A stretch of 64,000 nt of DNA from Gyrodactylus bullatarudis (Eukaryota > Platyhelminthes > Monogenea > Gyrodactylidea > Gyrodactylidae), in assembly GCA_012064415.1 (NCBI GenBank), contig SSNU01000159.1:1-64000 (forward strand), written 5' to 3'. This document shows positions 36,137-46,269 of this stretch, piece by piece; position 1 is the stretch's first letter, and every line of letters begins with the position of its first letter. The notes beneath the pieces are model-generated. The model ran no database searches and had not been told where the DNA came from. It saw only the letters and a program-made list of their open reading frames with translations. Made by a program: the position numbers and the translations under genes.

Positions 36137-36432
36137 AGCTAGTTTATATGAAGATGGGAATTTATTTCTCAATATTTTCATCAAGAAATTAATTTTTTGA
36201 AATCTAGATCTTGAGGCCCACACATAAAGAAAAAAATTATGGAAAATTTCAAATTGATTAAAACTAGATATTTAGAATCAAGATTAGACAAGGAACCAGA
36301 TTATGAAAATTATTTTTTTTGATAAATTCCTGATTTTTCAGGGATCTTGTATCATTTCACTGATTTACAAAAAAACATCTTGATCAAACTCAATTTCTTG
36401 AACTTGCATGTTGATATCGATATAAAGCTTTA
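36137..36432. repeat. Short foldback element copy
   Basis: It starts GAGCTAGTTTATATGAAGAT and ends with a degraded complement (GATATCGATATAAAGCTTTA). Both sides have the ATCAAGAAATT/CAATTTCTTGA block. The arms are short and diverged. Confidence 0.55.
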
Positions 36433-36439
36433 ATAATGA

Positions 36440-37650
36440 TTTATTCGTAGACATTTTCATCAAGCCAGATGGTTACACTTTTCAAATTCACTAATAAATT
36501 AATTTAAATTTCACACAGTTCAATGAAGAGATTTGATTGGTTCTTTGGAGTAAAATTGTAAAATAACTAATTAATTCTTGATAAGCTAAAGAATAGCGAA
36601 TAATTTACAACCTAATCAATAAAGATTAATTAATATTTAACCAGCTTCATCAACATGACTATAAATAATAATACTCGAATTGTAACAAAATAAAACATGC
36701 AAAAGTACGATCGAGCAAAAAAACATTAATTGGACTTTTAATGCATTCGTTATGTTATTTTTAGAGATAAACATTTGTAAAATTGATAAATCATTTCTCA
36801 ACAATAAAATTAAATTATTCTGTAAAATAATCATAGTAATCTTGATACATTTCAAACTAAATTGTTTTCTTTATCAATGTTAGAGTCTAAGAAGTTAGAA
36901 AACATTCGTCTGGGGTTTGTCTGATTAAAAAGAATGGACTTACTATCTCTTAATTTAATTCATACACAGATCCTCGAATGGGAAATCACAATGATTTTAC
37001 ATGTTATTTCAGACGGTTAACATACCTGCCTTAATTTGAAAATTGATCTAAGACTTTGCATTAACGTTACAGATTTTTATAAGATTCATTCATTGGAAGT
37101 CTCATTTTTTCATCAAGAAGTCGAATATGAAAAAGATTTTTATAGGGCATACTTTTACGATTTGAAGAGGAGAAATCAAACCAAAGATAAATAGCCTTGT
37201 CTTGAGAATTATTGTGTTGTGGATGTGTATCCATAACATCCATTTGATTTTGGAAAATTCCCTTCTAAGGGATTCCACTACTACTATTATCATTCTCAAC
37301 CATAATTCTTAACCCAATTATACAAGTATAGGAACTCTTTATTATATCACACGAGGTTTCTGGAATTTGAACTGAACTTGCCGCTCAATCGCAACTCTTC
37401 TTTATTCCCGACCCTTTGGTGGATACTTTGTATAACTGTATTAAAAAGGAACAATTATAAATGAAATTATTTCTGAAATCATAACATATTGAAAATCTTT
37501 CAGCTGAGAAAAATGCCACGAAAATAATTGAGACTATATTATCAGAGGATCTATTTGGTATTTTTATTAGTCTAGACATTTCTTATAGAAATATTTCAAG
37601 TCACAAATTTGATCAGCAACATTACAAACTATAATTTTGACATAATAATA
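36440..37650. other. AT-rich stretch, no gene seen
   Basis: No supported feature. Confidence 0.45.
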
Positions 37651-37707
37651 TTTTATTGTTAGATTCTAAACTCATATGGAAGGTTAGAGAACAACAAGCG
37701 TAAATTT

Positions 37708-37742
37708 GAGTGATAAACGTTGTATTTCGCCGGGTCAGACTC
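37708..37742 (-). ncRNA. Broken hammerhead ribozyme (core deletion)
   Basis: Minus strand: GAGUCUGA joins directly to CCCGGCGAAA, lacking AGAGA from the catalytic CUGAAGAGA stretch seen in the partner at 38370-38409. Helix III, the cleavage residue and the ACUC helix I strand are retained. It is predicted inactive. Confidence 0.8.
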
Positions 37743-37870
37743 TACCCCGGTTAACATATAAATACTATTACAATGCTCTATTTGGGACCTTCCATTGGTT
37801 CATTTTAGCTTCGCAACTTCTTTCAGAAGGGTGGAGAGCTTGCTGTGAAATTCATTTCTTGATCTGCTAA

Positions 37871-38335
37871 TTACTTTTGCCTTTTGAGAAAGTTGTCAAT
37901 TTGTAACTGCCCACTGTACCTTTTTCGTTTTCTTTTGGTTGTTGAGCCGTTTTTCCTTTCTCTTTTATCACTAATTACAGGTTGACTGGTAATTTGATTA
38001 TCAACTATTGTTGACTTCTCACTGGTTTCACATTTTGTCAATTCTGTAATAGTTGCTGGGGCTGTACACTGGATTTGAGAGAGAAGATTATCAGCTTTAG
38101 CTAACGTCTCATTAATTTCAGTTTCTTTTTCTGTCTCAATTTGTGTAGAGCACTGAGTAGAAGTTCCAACATCTAGACTTAGAATTCTTCCGATCTTGGC
38201 AATCTGCTTGCTCTTGATGTGGACATTACGACCTTAGAATCCTAATTTATTTGCAAGTTCCTTGTGGACACATAGATTTGGTTTGAGCTTGGTGATGAAA
38301 TGGCTATCAGCGCAGCTCAAATTTGCTTGTCTGGT
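37871..38335 (-). pseudogene. PLE GIY-YIG endonuclease end and basic C-terminal tail
   Basis: Minus-strand codons run from a GIY-YIG C-terminal region (SHFITKLKPNLCVHKELANK, then LGF) through an in-frame TAA at about 38232. They continue uninterrupted (GRNVHIKSKQIAKIGR) for about 120 codons to a stop at 37871. The tail holds QCTAPATITELTKCETS, VDNQITSQPVISDKR, the basic KRKRKR, and the final QLQIDNFLKRQK. The homologous tail at 53.2-53.4 kb shares the same blocks, so this is a real element-encoded domain. The last residues resemble a PCNA-interacting (PIP) box (Q..I..F[LI]). One nonsense codon marks the copy as dead, though the tail frame is intact. Confidence 0.75.
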
Positions 38336-38369
38336 CCCTTGTAATAGTATTTATATTTTAACCGGGGTA

Positions 38370-38409
38370 GAGTCTGAAGAGACCCGGCGAAATACAACGT
38401 TTATCACTC
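38370..38409 (+). ncRNA. Hammerhead ribozyme in PLE pseudo-LTR, intact core
   Basis: Helix I is GAGU (38370-38373) with ACUC (38406-38409), four perfect pairs. The core is CUGAAGA (38374-38380; the variable seventh base is A), then GACCCGGC and GAAA (38389-38392). Helix III is AUA (38392-38394) with UAU (38402-38404), and the cleavage residue is C38405. Helix II is weak (G-C, A-G mismatch, C-G). All invariant core bases are retained. Confidence 0.78.
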
Positions 38410-38584
38410 AAATTTACGCTTGTTGTTCTCTAACCTTCCATATGAGTTTAGAATCTAACAATAATATTCTTGATGAGGTTCGACAATATTATCGTACAAA
38501 TAATATTTTAATTTATAATTGACAATGTAGCAGAAGAAAAATAAACTCAACTTTAAAATGTAAACTTTTTATAGTGTTCTATAT

Positions 38585-39176
38585 AAAGCTAATTTATATG
38601 AAGTTGGGAATCTATGATTTTTTCGAAAACCTCGATTTTTTCATCAGAAATTCGAATAGGTTAAAGATTTTTTGAAATCCTACTCAAGTTGACCACTTTT
38701 ACGATTTGAAGAAAAAAAATTTTACGAAAAATATGGTCACTTTTCAAATTTTGATTTGGCGCCAAATCCCGTTTTTTTGAACTGAAAATTTTAAATTTTT
38801 TAGTAAGAGAATGATCAAAAGTTTATTTTCAGGATCAAAATATGACAAGAAAGCCTAATTTTCGAAAGATCCACCATTCTCGAGGGATTTCGAGTTGTCA
38901 AATTTCATCAATTTTCCAGTAGTAAAAATTATAAAAAAAACAACTTTTGATCACCAGCTCACTATGAAATCAATAAAAATTTTCAGTTCAAAGTTCGAAA
39001 AATGGGATTTTGGCGCCAAATCAAAATTTGAAAAGTGACCATATTTTTCGTAAAATTTTTTTTCTTCAAATCGTAAAAGTGGTCAACTTGAGTAGGATTT
39101 CAAAAATTCTTTAACCTATTCGAATTTCTGATGAAAAAATCAAGGTTTTCCGAACTTCATATCAATTAGCTTTAGG
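38585..39176. repeat. Foldback element, subfamily with GGCGCCAAA arms
   Basis: Ends AAAGCTAATTTATATGAAG and ATATCAATTAGCTTTAG. The arms pair over roughly 220 bp, including CACTTTTACGATTTGAAG with its complement near 39073, and a TTTGGCGCCAAA palindromic core near 38757 and 39011. No ORF. Confidence 0.85.
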
Positions 39177-39469
39177 TAAGCTTCTTAGATGAGTGTCTTG
39201 GATGATCTTTCTTAGGTCCTCTGATCTCGCAGCCAGTGAGTGAAAATAATTCCTGGATTTCATGTCAAATGAAAGACGCAATACATGGGAGCAAGTGTAA
39301 ATTTCTTGAAGGATTTTAATTGGTCTCTCTTTAAGGATACTGCGGTAACCGGAAATTTTAAACAGAAAACCCCTTTCTAATTTTTCTATTTTTGTGGTTG
39401 ACAGCACAGAAATGTTGTTGAAGTGAAATCTTTTATCAAAATCTCTCAACCTACATGTGGGCCTCAAAA

Positions 39470-39730
39470 TCTATAAGTAGTTGTCATGAAGATGGGAATT
39501 CCAATATTTTTTGTCCAGCTAGTCGAATTTGATCAAGTTTTCAGACCATAAAAAGAAAACTAGTTAGCTTTGGTTCAAGGTTAGACAAGGAAACTCATTA
39601 TGATCCTCCTGATAAACTCGTTATTTTTCAGGGATCTTGTGCCATCAAAATTTCACTGATTTCCAAATTCGAAATACATTACATATACATCCAAATGACC
39701 TTTGGAGATATTCATCATTGGTCAAGAACC
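39470..39730. repeat. Half foldback element
   Basis: GTAGTTGTCATGAAGATGGG begins a left arm, and TTTCAGGGATCTTGTGCCAT matches the centre of the 36.1 and 40.4 kb copies. The right arm is missing. At 39755-39850 a partial copy of the 45.84 kb inverted-repeat arm follows (TTTTTTGGTTTTTCATCAAT). Confidence 0.55.
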
Positions 39731-40365
39731 ACCTTCATGACCTTGGCCAAATTGATTTTTAATTTTTCTTCTCTATACTTTAACAAATCAAGAATGGAAA
39801 AGTTTTTTGGTTTTTCATCAATTGGAAGTTTTTCTTTCATATTCCTAAACTTTAATAAATAATATTGATGAAATACATTATCTGTATTATCTCTTATTGA
39901 ATCTGTAAAATGATCCCAATAAAAGTAATATAATCTATATCATATAGATAGATATATCGTGATATTTCCTCTTATACTTTATTACAGTAGTAAGACAAGT
40001 TGTACTCAAAAATAGTCCTTTGGTTTATAGAGGAAATTCAGTTAATGTCTAAATTATTACGCAAAAATGATTGGATTACATTTCCTGTGTTGGTTTTCAG
40101 AACAAATTAACAATACACAGAATTTAAATATTCCTCTCGAATTGCTTTGTGTTTAGTTGGTTTAGGTAAAAATTTCTGATTCATACTACCTTGAGTAAAA
40201 CACACTCAATAAACAGTTCTAGTGATTAGGTCTTCATGAATGCAATCTTGCCAAATAAAGGCTCGAGAATTGACGTACCCCAGTAAATTAATATTTGAAA
40301 TCCCTCATCAGAATGAATGTATTCGATTTGTCTGATTGAAAAATACAAAATTTCAAACATACACC

Positions 40366-41113
40366 TAATTAATATGAAGATGGGAATTTATGCTTTTTAC
40401 GAAATTATGAATTTTTTCATCAAGAAATCGAGTTTGATCAAGATTTTTTGGAATCTAGATCGTAGGTTCCACTTTCAAGATCTGAAGAAAAAAAATTTGA
40501 AAAAAATCAAATTTTAAGAAAGTTATGGCATATTTCAAATCTAGCGATTGCATCGAATTACCATTTTTTTGAACTTTGAGTTAATAATTTTTGTTGATTT
40601 AAAAGTGAGAGAGTGATCAAAAGTTGATTTTTAGGATCATGATTAGTCAAAGAAATCAAATATGCTGATTCAGATTCTGAGAATCCGCCTCTTTTCTTGT
40701 GAAAATCGAATTTTGATTTTTTGAACATTTTCACTACTTGAAAATCGATGAAATTTTGATGATTCAAGATCCCTGGAAGTTGGCGAGTCCATTGAAATTT
40801 TCATGCTCATAATCGGTTTCTTTGACTAATCATGATCCTAAAAATCAACTTTTGATCACTCTCTCACTTTTAAATCAACAAAAATTATTAACTCAAAGTT
40901 CAAAAAAATGGTAATTCGATGCAATCGCTAGATTTGAAATATGCCATAACTTTCTTAAAATTTGATTTTTTTCAAATTTTTTTTCTTCAGATCTTGAAAG
41001 TGGAACCTACGATCTAGATTCCAAAAAATCTTGATCAAACTCGATTTCTTGATGAAAAAATTCATAATTTCGTAAAAAGCATAAATTCCCATCTTCATAT
41101 TAACTAGCTTTAG
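40366..41113. repeat. Foldback element with near-identical 287-bp arms
   Basis: Arms 40369-40655 and 40817-41103 pair base for base with a constant coordinate sum (no indels), around a 161-nt centre. By eye I saw no mismatch inside the arms. Outer ends are CTAATTAATATGAAGATG and TTAACTAGCTTTAG. A transcript across it would form a long perfect hairpin. No coding capacity. Confidence 0.92.
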
Positions 41114-42600
41114 AAGGAGATATATCTTTACTATTCAAATTATATCAAGAAAATATTTATGTTACGTATATTTTTTACTTATAAAGAATTGTCAGAATTG
41201 TCAAAAAAGAACTATGATATAACAGGGGGATAAGTGACTCTCAGTTTACATACAAATACTTATTAACTTTGATTGATATAGGAAACAGCTTAATCCCACA
41301 TATCCAGGAGTTAAAGTATTAACTTGTCTCAAATTCTCAAGACTTACACATTGTTACAAATTCGAGTAAAATTAAATTCATCTGACACCATTGACTTGAG
41401 GTAAATTTCAGTTTTTGACAAAAAATGTCTACTTGGTCCATTGGTTTCTTCTGAAAGTTGGTTTTCTAGATATTTTGAGCAAATAACCCTTGCATGAGAA
41501 TATTTTGGACATTAGATGATTCAAATTTAGTTGTTCATTTTCAACTATTTATCATTTTTTTAAATGAGACTTGGGGAAAAAAACTAAGCTAGGGTGTAAA
41601 TTTGTTAGGCGAGATGAAATTATATATATATCTGCATATATCGCATATAATTTCTGTAAACAGGCCTAGGCCAGATAAATTTAGTTTTTTTAGAATTCTA
41701 AATAGCTGATTTAATTGTAGATTAGGTTTTTGGTGAGTAGAAGACCTGGACGAAATTTAAATCTTCAAGTATTTTTGCGATGATATGATTCACGTAATTT
41801 TTCAAAAACTTTTTAAAACTTTTTTAAATTAAAAACGTATTTTGACCGATCAAAATTTTAATTTCCATAAAATATAAGAGAAATTCCATTTTTAATTATT
41901 GAAAAGAATATTTTCATAGGATTTGAATCATCTTTGCAAATTTATTGTAAGAAATAATGTGAATTCAAGTTAAAATTAGGAATATAGAACATTAAAAAAC
42001 GTATTTAATTTGAAAATTTTCAAAATTTTGTTATGAAGCATAGAAACGTATTTTGTGGGATAATTTTAAAATACTTGAAGATTAAATTTATCATATTGAT
42101 GGCTGAATTTAGTAATTTTGGAAAATTTCGTCGAGTGAGTAGTAGTATTGCTTAATTTCAATGACTTAAAATGATTAAAAACCGTTATTTCGAGTATAAA
42201 TTTAAACTTTGCTTTAAAAATTCGACAATATTCTGAGAAATCGATTAATCTGATCAAAATTTAACTTCGTACTCTGATAATGTTTTTGGAAAGGGATTTT
42301 AATAAAAAAAGATCTGATTGATTGAATAAATTTTTTTAATGTTTAGAGTTAGACTGAAGCGGCAAGTCAATAAAGTTTACTTTTGAAATAAAAATTTAAA
42401 TGCTAATTAGATTATAATCTAGAAATTTTCAAATGTTTTTTGATCTAAAGTTTTATCATCTCATGTGATTTAATATTTTTCAGTAGAAAAATAACAAGTT
42501 GACTGACTTTTTATTTAAAGCCAGTATTGTTTTAATAGCTGATTTCTGAAAATTCTCAAACTAGAGAAAATAATTCAATCAAATACTGAGGGTATTCAGA
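41114..42600. other. AT-rich stretch, no gene seen
   Basis: No supported feature; AAGCTAGGGTG at about 41588 weakly resembles the hAT-like MITE end. Confidence 0.4.
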
Positions 42601-42602
42601 AA

Positions 42603-42800
42603 ACAACTAAACCTAATCGATATGAAGAGGAGAATTTGGTATTTTCACAAAAAACTCAATATTTTTCTTCGGAAAATTAAGAATGTATTCAGATGAAATG
42701 AGTTGTGGAAACTGAATAAAAATTAAATCTGACCGGAATTAGGCCGTTTCTTGAATTTCGTTTTTTTGAAACCCTATTTCCTATGTCATCGATAAAAAGT
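42603..42800. repeat. Foldback arm fragment
   Basis: AACCTAATCGATATGAAGAG followed by CTCAATATTTTTCTTCGG is a left arm of the 7.7/43.3 kb subfamily. It is followed by a TTAA-MITE interior fragment (AACTTTTATCGAGTAATCAT, shared with 44.73 kb) and a MITE end at about 43012. Confidence 0.55.
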
Positions 42801-43254
42801 AAGGTAACTTTTATCGAGTAATCATACCTGTAGAATTCGAATATGTAATCGATTGGACTTTATCTGCTAAAGCTTTCGAGATAGCCTACTTTGGATCAAA
42901 AAATGACTCCTGAACTAAAAATAATTGCGTTAAAAGAACTATTGATCATCAACTATTCACAAATCATAGGATAGACAAAAGATTGAAAAAAAATTCTCTG
43001 GTATTTTAAGATTAAATCATGCTAAAATGTTTAATGATTAAAAGATTCTAAACTTCTTAATAAGAACTAGCAAATGTCTTTACTGTCATCAATTGGATTA
43101 TTGTACAAAGTTTAAATATTAATAAAAAAATACCAAGATATTCAATATTTCAGCGATTACGTTTTAAGAATTCATTTAGGAAATTTGGGATTTTAAACTT
43201 TGCCTAAATACAAAATAATAGCCAGAATTTTACTATTGTAAAATTCAATACAAT

Positions 43255-43945
43255 ATAAACCTAATTGACAAGAACAGGAGAATTTGCCATTTTTACAAAA
43301 AACTCAATATTTTTCTCCGGATAATAATAATTTTTTGAATTCTAAAACGGAATGAGCTATTAATAAGATGTGGATATTCGATAAAATTCCGAAAAAAATT
43401 CAATCTGACCAAAATTAGGCCGAATTTTGAATTTCAAAAATGTACTTTTTTAACTTTTGAACCTAACATTTTTATCAATTTCGATGATTCGAAGCAGTTA
43501 AGTGCTGATATTTCGGATCAACATTGAACGAAGAATTCGAATTCACTTGCATAAAATCACTGTGGGAAATCGAACCATTTGAATTTTTCGATTAACACGA
43601 AGGCAAATTATCCAAAATCTGAAACTTTAACTTTTTCTCAGAAACAGTAAGATCTTCGTTATTTCCATGGCCAAATTCGAATTCTTCGTTCAATGTTAAT
43701 CTGAAATATTATCGATAAAAATTTTGAGCTCAAAAGTTGAAAAAGTGGAGATTTGGTGCATTTTTTCAAAATCCTAAAATTGGCTTAATTTTGGTCAGAT
43801 TGAACTTTTTTCGGAATTTTATCGAATATCCACATCTTATTAATAGCTCATTCCGTTTTAGAATTCAAACAATTATTATCCGGAGAAAAATATTAAGTTT
43901 CATGTAAAAATAGTAAATTCTCATCTTCATTTCAACTAGCTTTAG
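43255..43945. repeat. Foldback element, CAATATTTTTCTCCGG subfamily
   Basis: The left end resembles AACCTAATTGACAAGAACAG, and the right end is TTTCAACTAGCTTTAG. The arms share AATGAGCTATTAATAAGATG (43353 and complement near 43837) and CAATCTGACCAAAATTA. About 180 bp pair on each side. The centre is about 300 nt and contains an additional inverted CGAATTCTTCGTTCAATGTT block. Confidence 0.85.
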
Positions 43946-44444
43946 AACTAGTATTAGTTGAAGACATTAAAAAAATAATTGTTGTTTTTTCAAATAAATA
44001 CAAATAATAGAAATGTAATCGTATGAAAAACTCTATTGTAAGATAATATGTGTGTCTCTGATCACAAAGAATTTTCACTCACATTGAAAAAAAGAAGTCT
44101 CAGAGAAGATCAAATTTTGAAGAAAAAAAATTTGTTTCATTAAAAAAGTATAATCTTTTGCTATTGAGTTGCTGTTGAAATAAAAACTATCACATGAAAG
44201 AATGAGAGCTGAGAATCAACAAACTCAAGTGAAAATTTAATTTTCTTGTCTTTAATTTCTTCTTTTTGTAAAAAGATTGAATTGAAAGTTGAGTGAACCA
44301 ACTATGCATTTGATTTTAATTCTTGATCAGTGAAATTAATTATTCTTTTAATGGAGTTCAACATTTATTTTTAAAAGGGGTTGAACATTGACATTTACGA
44401 GTGAAACAAAAAAATCTCAATTTTATTAGCATAAATTCATTTAA

Positions 44445-44920
44445 CCCGTTAAGCCATATACGGGTCATATATGGGACAGATTACTTTCTCAAGCCATAAA
44501 TATGTTTTAAAGAAACTAAAAATAGTCCATTGACCACTTTTCTGAAAGAAGAACTAATATACTTTCGAATGAACTATGACTTATCAAGCTACAATAATTT
44601 TTTTTGAGAAGCTGTGAATATTTTAAAATAAATTTTTTTGAAAAAATATTAAAATTTGCTTTAAAATACAAAGAAAGTTTTTTTTGAAAAACGATTGAAA
44701 AGCGATCGAAGAGAAAAAAGAAAGAAACTTTTATCGAGTAACCATACCCGTAGAATTCAAATATGTTATGAGATTTGTCATTTCTTGAAATAAAGAAGTT
44801 AGCCATTTTCAAGGTCTAAAAACAATATCTTCATATGCGTTATCAGCATATTTTAAAACCCTCCTAAATTTTCAATCTCAGCGATGTAAGCTGAAAAAAA
44901 TTTCTCTGGGTCTTTAAGGG
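44445..44920. mobile_element. TTAA-flanked MITE (piggyBac-like ends)
   Basis: TTAA at 44441-44444 and 44921-44924 flank a 476-bp sequence starting CCCGTTAAG and ending CTTTAAGGG. The right end GAGAAATTTTTTTC (reverse strand, after CCCTTAAAGACCCA) recurs at 15.5, 43.0 and 10.6 kb. No transposase. TTAA duplication with CCC termini is the piggyBac hallmark; assignment is by ends only. Confidence 0.6.
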
Positions 44921-44924
44921 TTAA

Positions 44925-45840
44925 TGATTCCAGTTTTTGAAATAATTAAAATGATTAGTTTCTGAAGAGGTCTTCGTCTTCAGGGATAAGTCTCTGGAGA
45001 TATTAAAAGGGGATGCAGTCTAGAGCAAGTTTGAATCTGGCCTGGAGAGAGAGGATGTTTCCAAAGAGTATTGAGTATTTTTCTTTGATTTCTAGTATTA
45101 TAAGTTGAGGTATTGTCATCTGGTTCTTTCTATAGAGAGGCTAAGAATCTTCTGAGCAAGATAGACTTCATTGAGGACAATATGAGGCATTGTCTACAGC
45201 TGATTGGGCCATAATATTCTCTCGATCCACAATAATGGCGAGTTTTTTTCGATCTTCGTAAGTCGAAAGACGGCAAGATTCGATCTATTCCTTCACATTT
45301 AATCTAAGTCAAAAAATTGGTCTAATTTTTTTCAGATTGAATTTTTCTCGGATATTATCGTATTATTATTTTATTACTCTTGGAAAAAGTTTTAGGAATA
45401 TGTAATAATAATAATTATTATTTATTTAACAATTCATATGTTATCTTTATAAACATTAAATAATTCTCCTTATAATATAATAGCGTTTTTAATTTCTCTT
45501 TTGAATTCTATTATGTTCAAGTTGAAAATATGGCAAGCTTTTTTATTTGACCAAATTCTGGGATATTATTGCGAAATCTCTGTCGATTAGAGTAGTCTAG
45601 TGGTGAAGATTTAATGAGAGTGAGCGTCTTCAATTCTCTTCTTAGTCCTAAACAGTTTTTAGGTAATTTCAGGTCGGTCTGGAATGTGGTTGAGAGTCAG
45701 CGTATGAATCTTTTAAATGTAGTAAGAATTTTCTTTGACCATTTATCACATTCGGGATTCCATACTGCAGATAAACTTTCAAATCAAATCTTCTAATCTT
45801 TATTGAGATTTATTTAGAGTTCGGACAATTTAAATTTATT
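44925..45840. other. Unassigned, possibly decayed retroelement sequence
   Basis: Segments 44960-45320 and 45590-45790 are less AT-rich than their surroundings and may be eroded coding remnants, but no frame gives a recognisable motif. TAGTCTAGTGGTGAAGAT at about 45592 resembles a tRNA box A without a convincing box B. Confidence 0.3.
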
Positions 45841-45841
45841 T

Positions 45842-46259
45842 TTTTTTTTCAATATTTAATAAAAATTTATTGCAATGAAATGTCTATGAATGAAATTGAA
45901 AATCTTCTCTTGAGTAATTCCAATTGATGAAAAAACCAAAAAACTTTTCTAGTATTCAGGTAGAAAAGAAAAATTAAAAATCAATTGTCATCAATTGGCA
46001 ATTTCAGAATTATATTTAAAAATTCAAGCGATCAACTGTCGGACCTCATAATCAGAGAGAAATTTTACAAATCTGTGTATTCAAAAGAACTACAATTTAG
46101 AACTACCGTGGCCCAATTGATTTTTAATTTTTCTTTTCTACCTGAATACTAGAAAAGTTTTTTGGTTTTTTCATCAATTGGAATTACTCAAGAGAAGATT
46201 TTCAATTTCATTCATAGACATTTCATTGCAATAAATTTTTATTAAATATTGAAAAAAAA
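45842..46259. repeat. Inverted repeat with 146-bp gapless arms
   Basis: 45842-45987 is the reverse complement of 46114-46259 with constant coordinate sum and nearly no mismatches. The spacer is 126 nt. Arm blocks include ATGTCTATGAATGAAATTG and CCAAAAAACTTTTCTAG. The ends differ from the AAAGCTAGTT family, so this is a separate foldback; a partial arm copy lies at 39.76 kb. Confidence 0.85.
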
Positions 46260-46269
46260 TTTTTTAATT

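Larger units (their letters stand above)
37652..38525. mobile_element. Penelope-like element (family 2) with inverted pseudo-LTRs
   Basis: A minus-strand PLE 3' part (endonuclease end, C-terminal tail, pseudo-LTR) spans 38335 to 37652. A second pseudo-LTR in plus orientation (38341-38525) abuts its truncated 5' side. The two pseudo-LTRs are inverted repeats of each other over about 110 bp (37669-37779 and 38341-38453) with very few differences. The notable one is a 5-nt deletion in the left ribozyme. The same pseudo-LTR occurs at 4.44-4.66 and 53.51-53.70 kb. The arrangement fits the frequent inverted-flank structure of PLE insertions. Confidence 0.8.

Noticed and set aside
45588..45650. tRNA-like box A (TAGTCTAGTGGTGAAGAT)
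   Set aside because: Box B is poor and no cloverleaf could be drawn.
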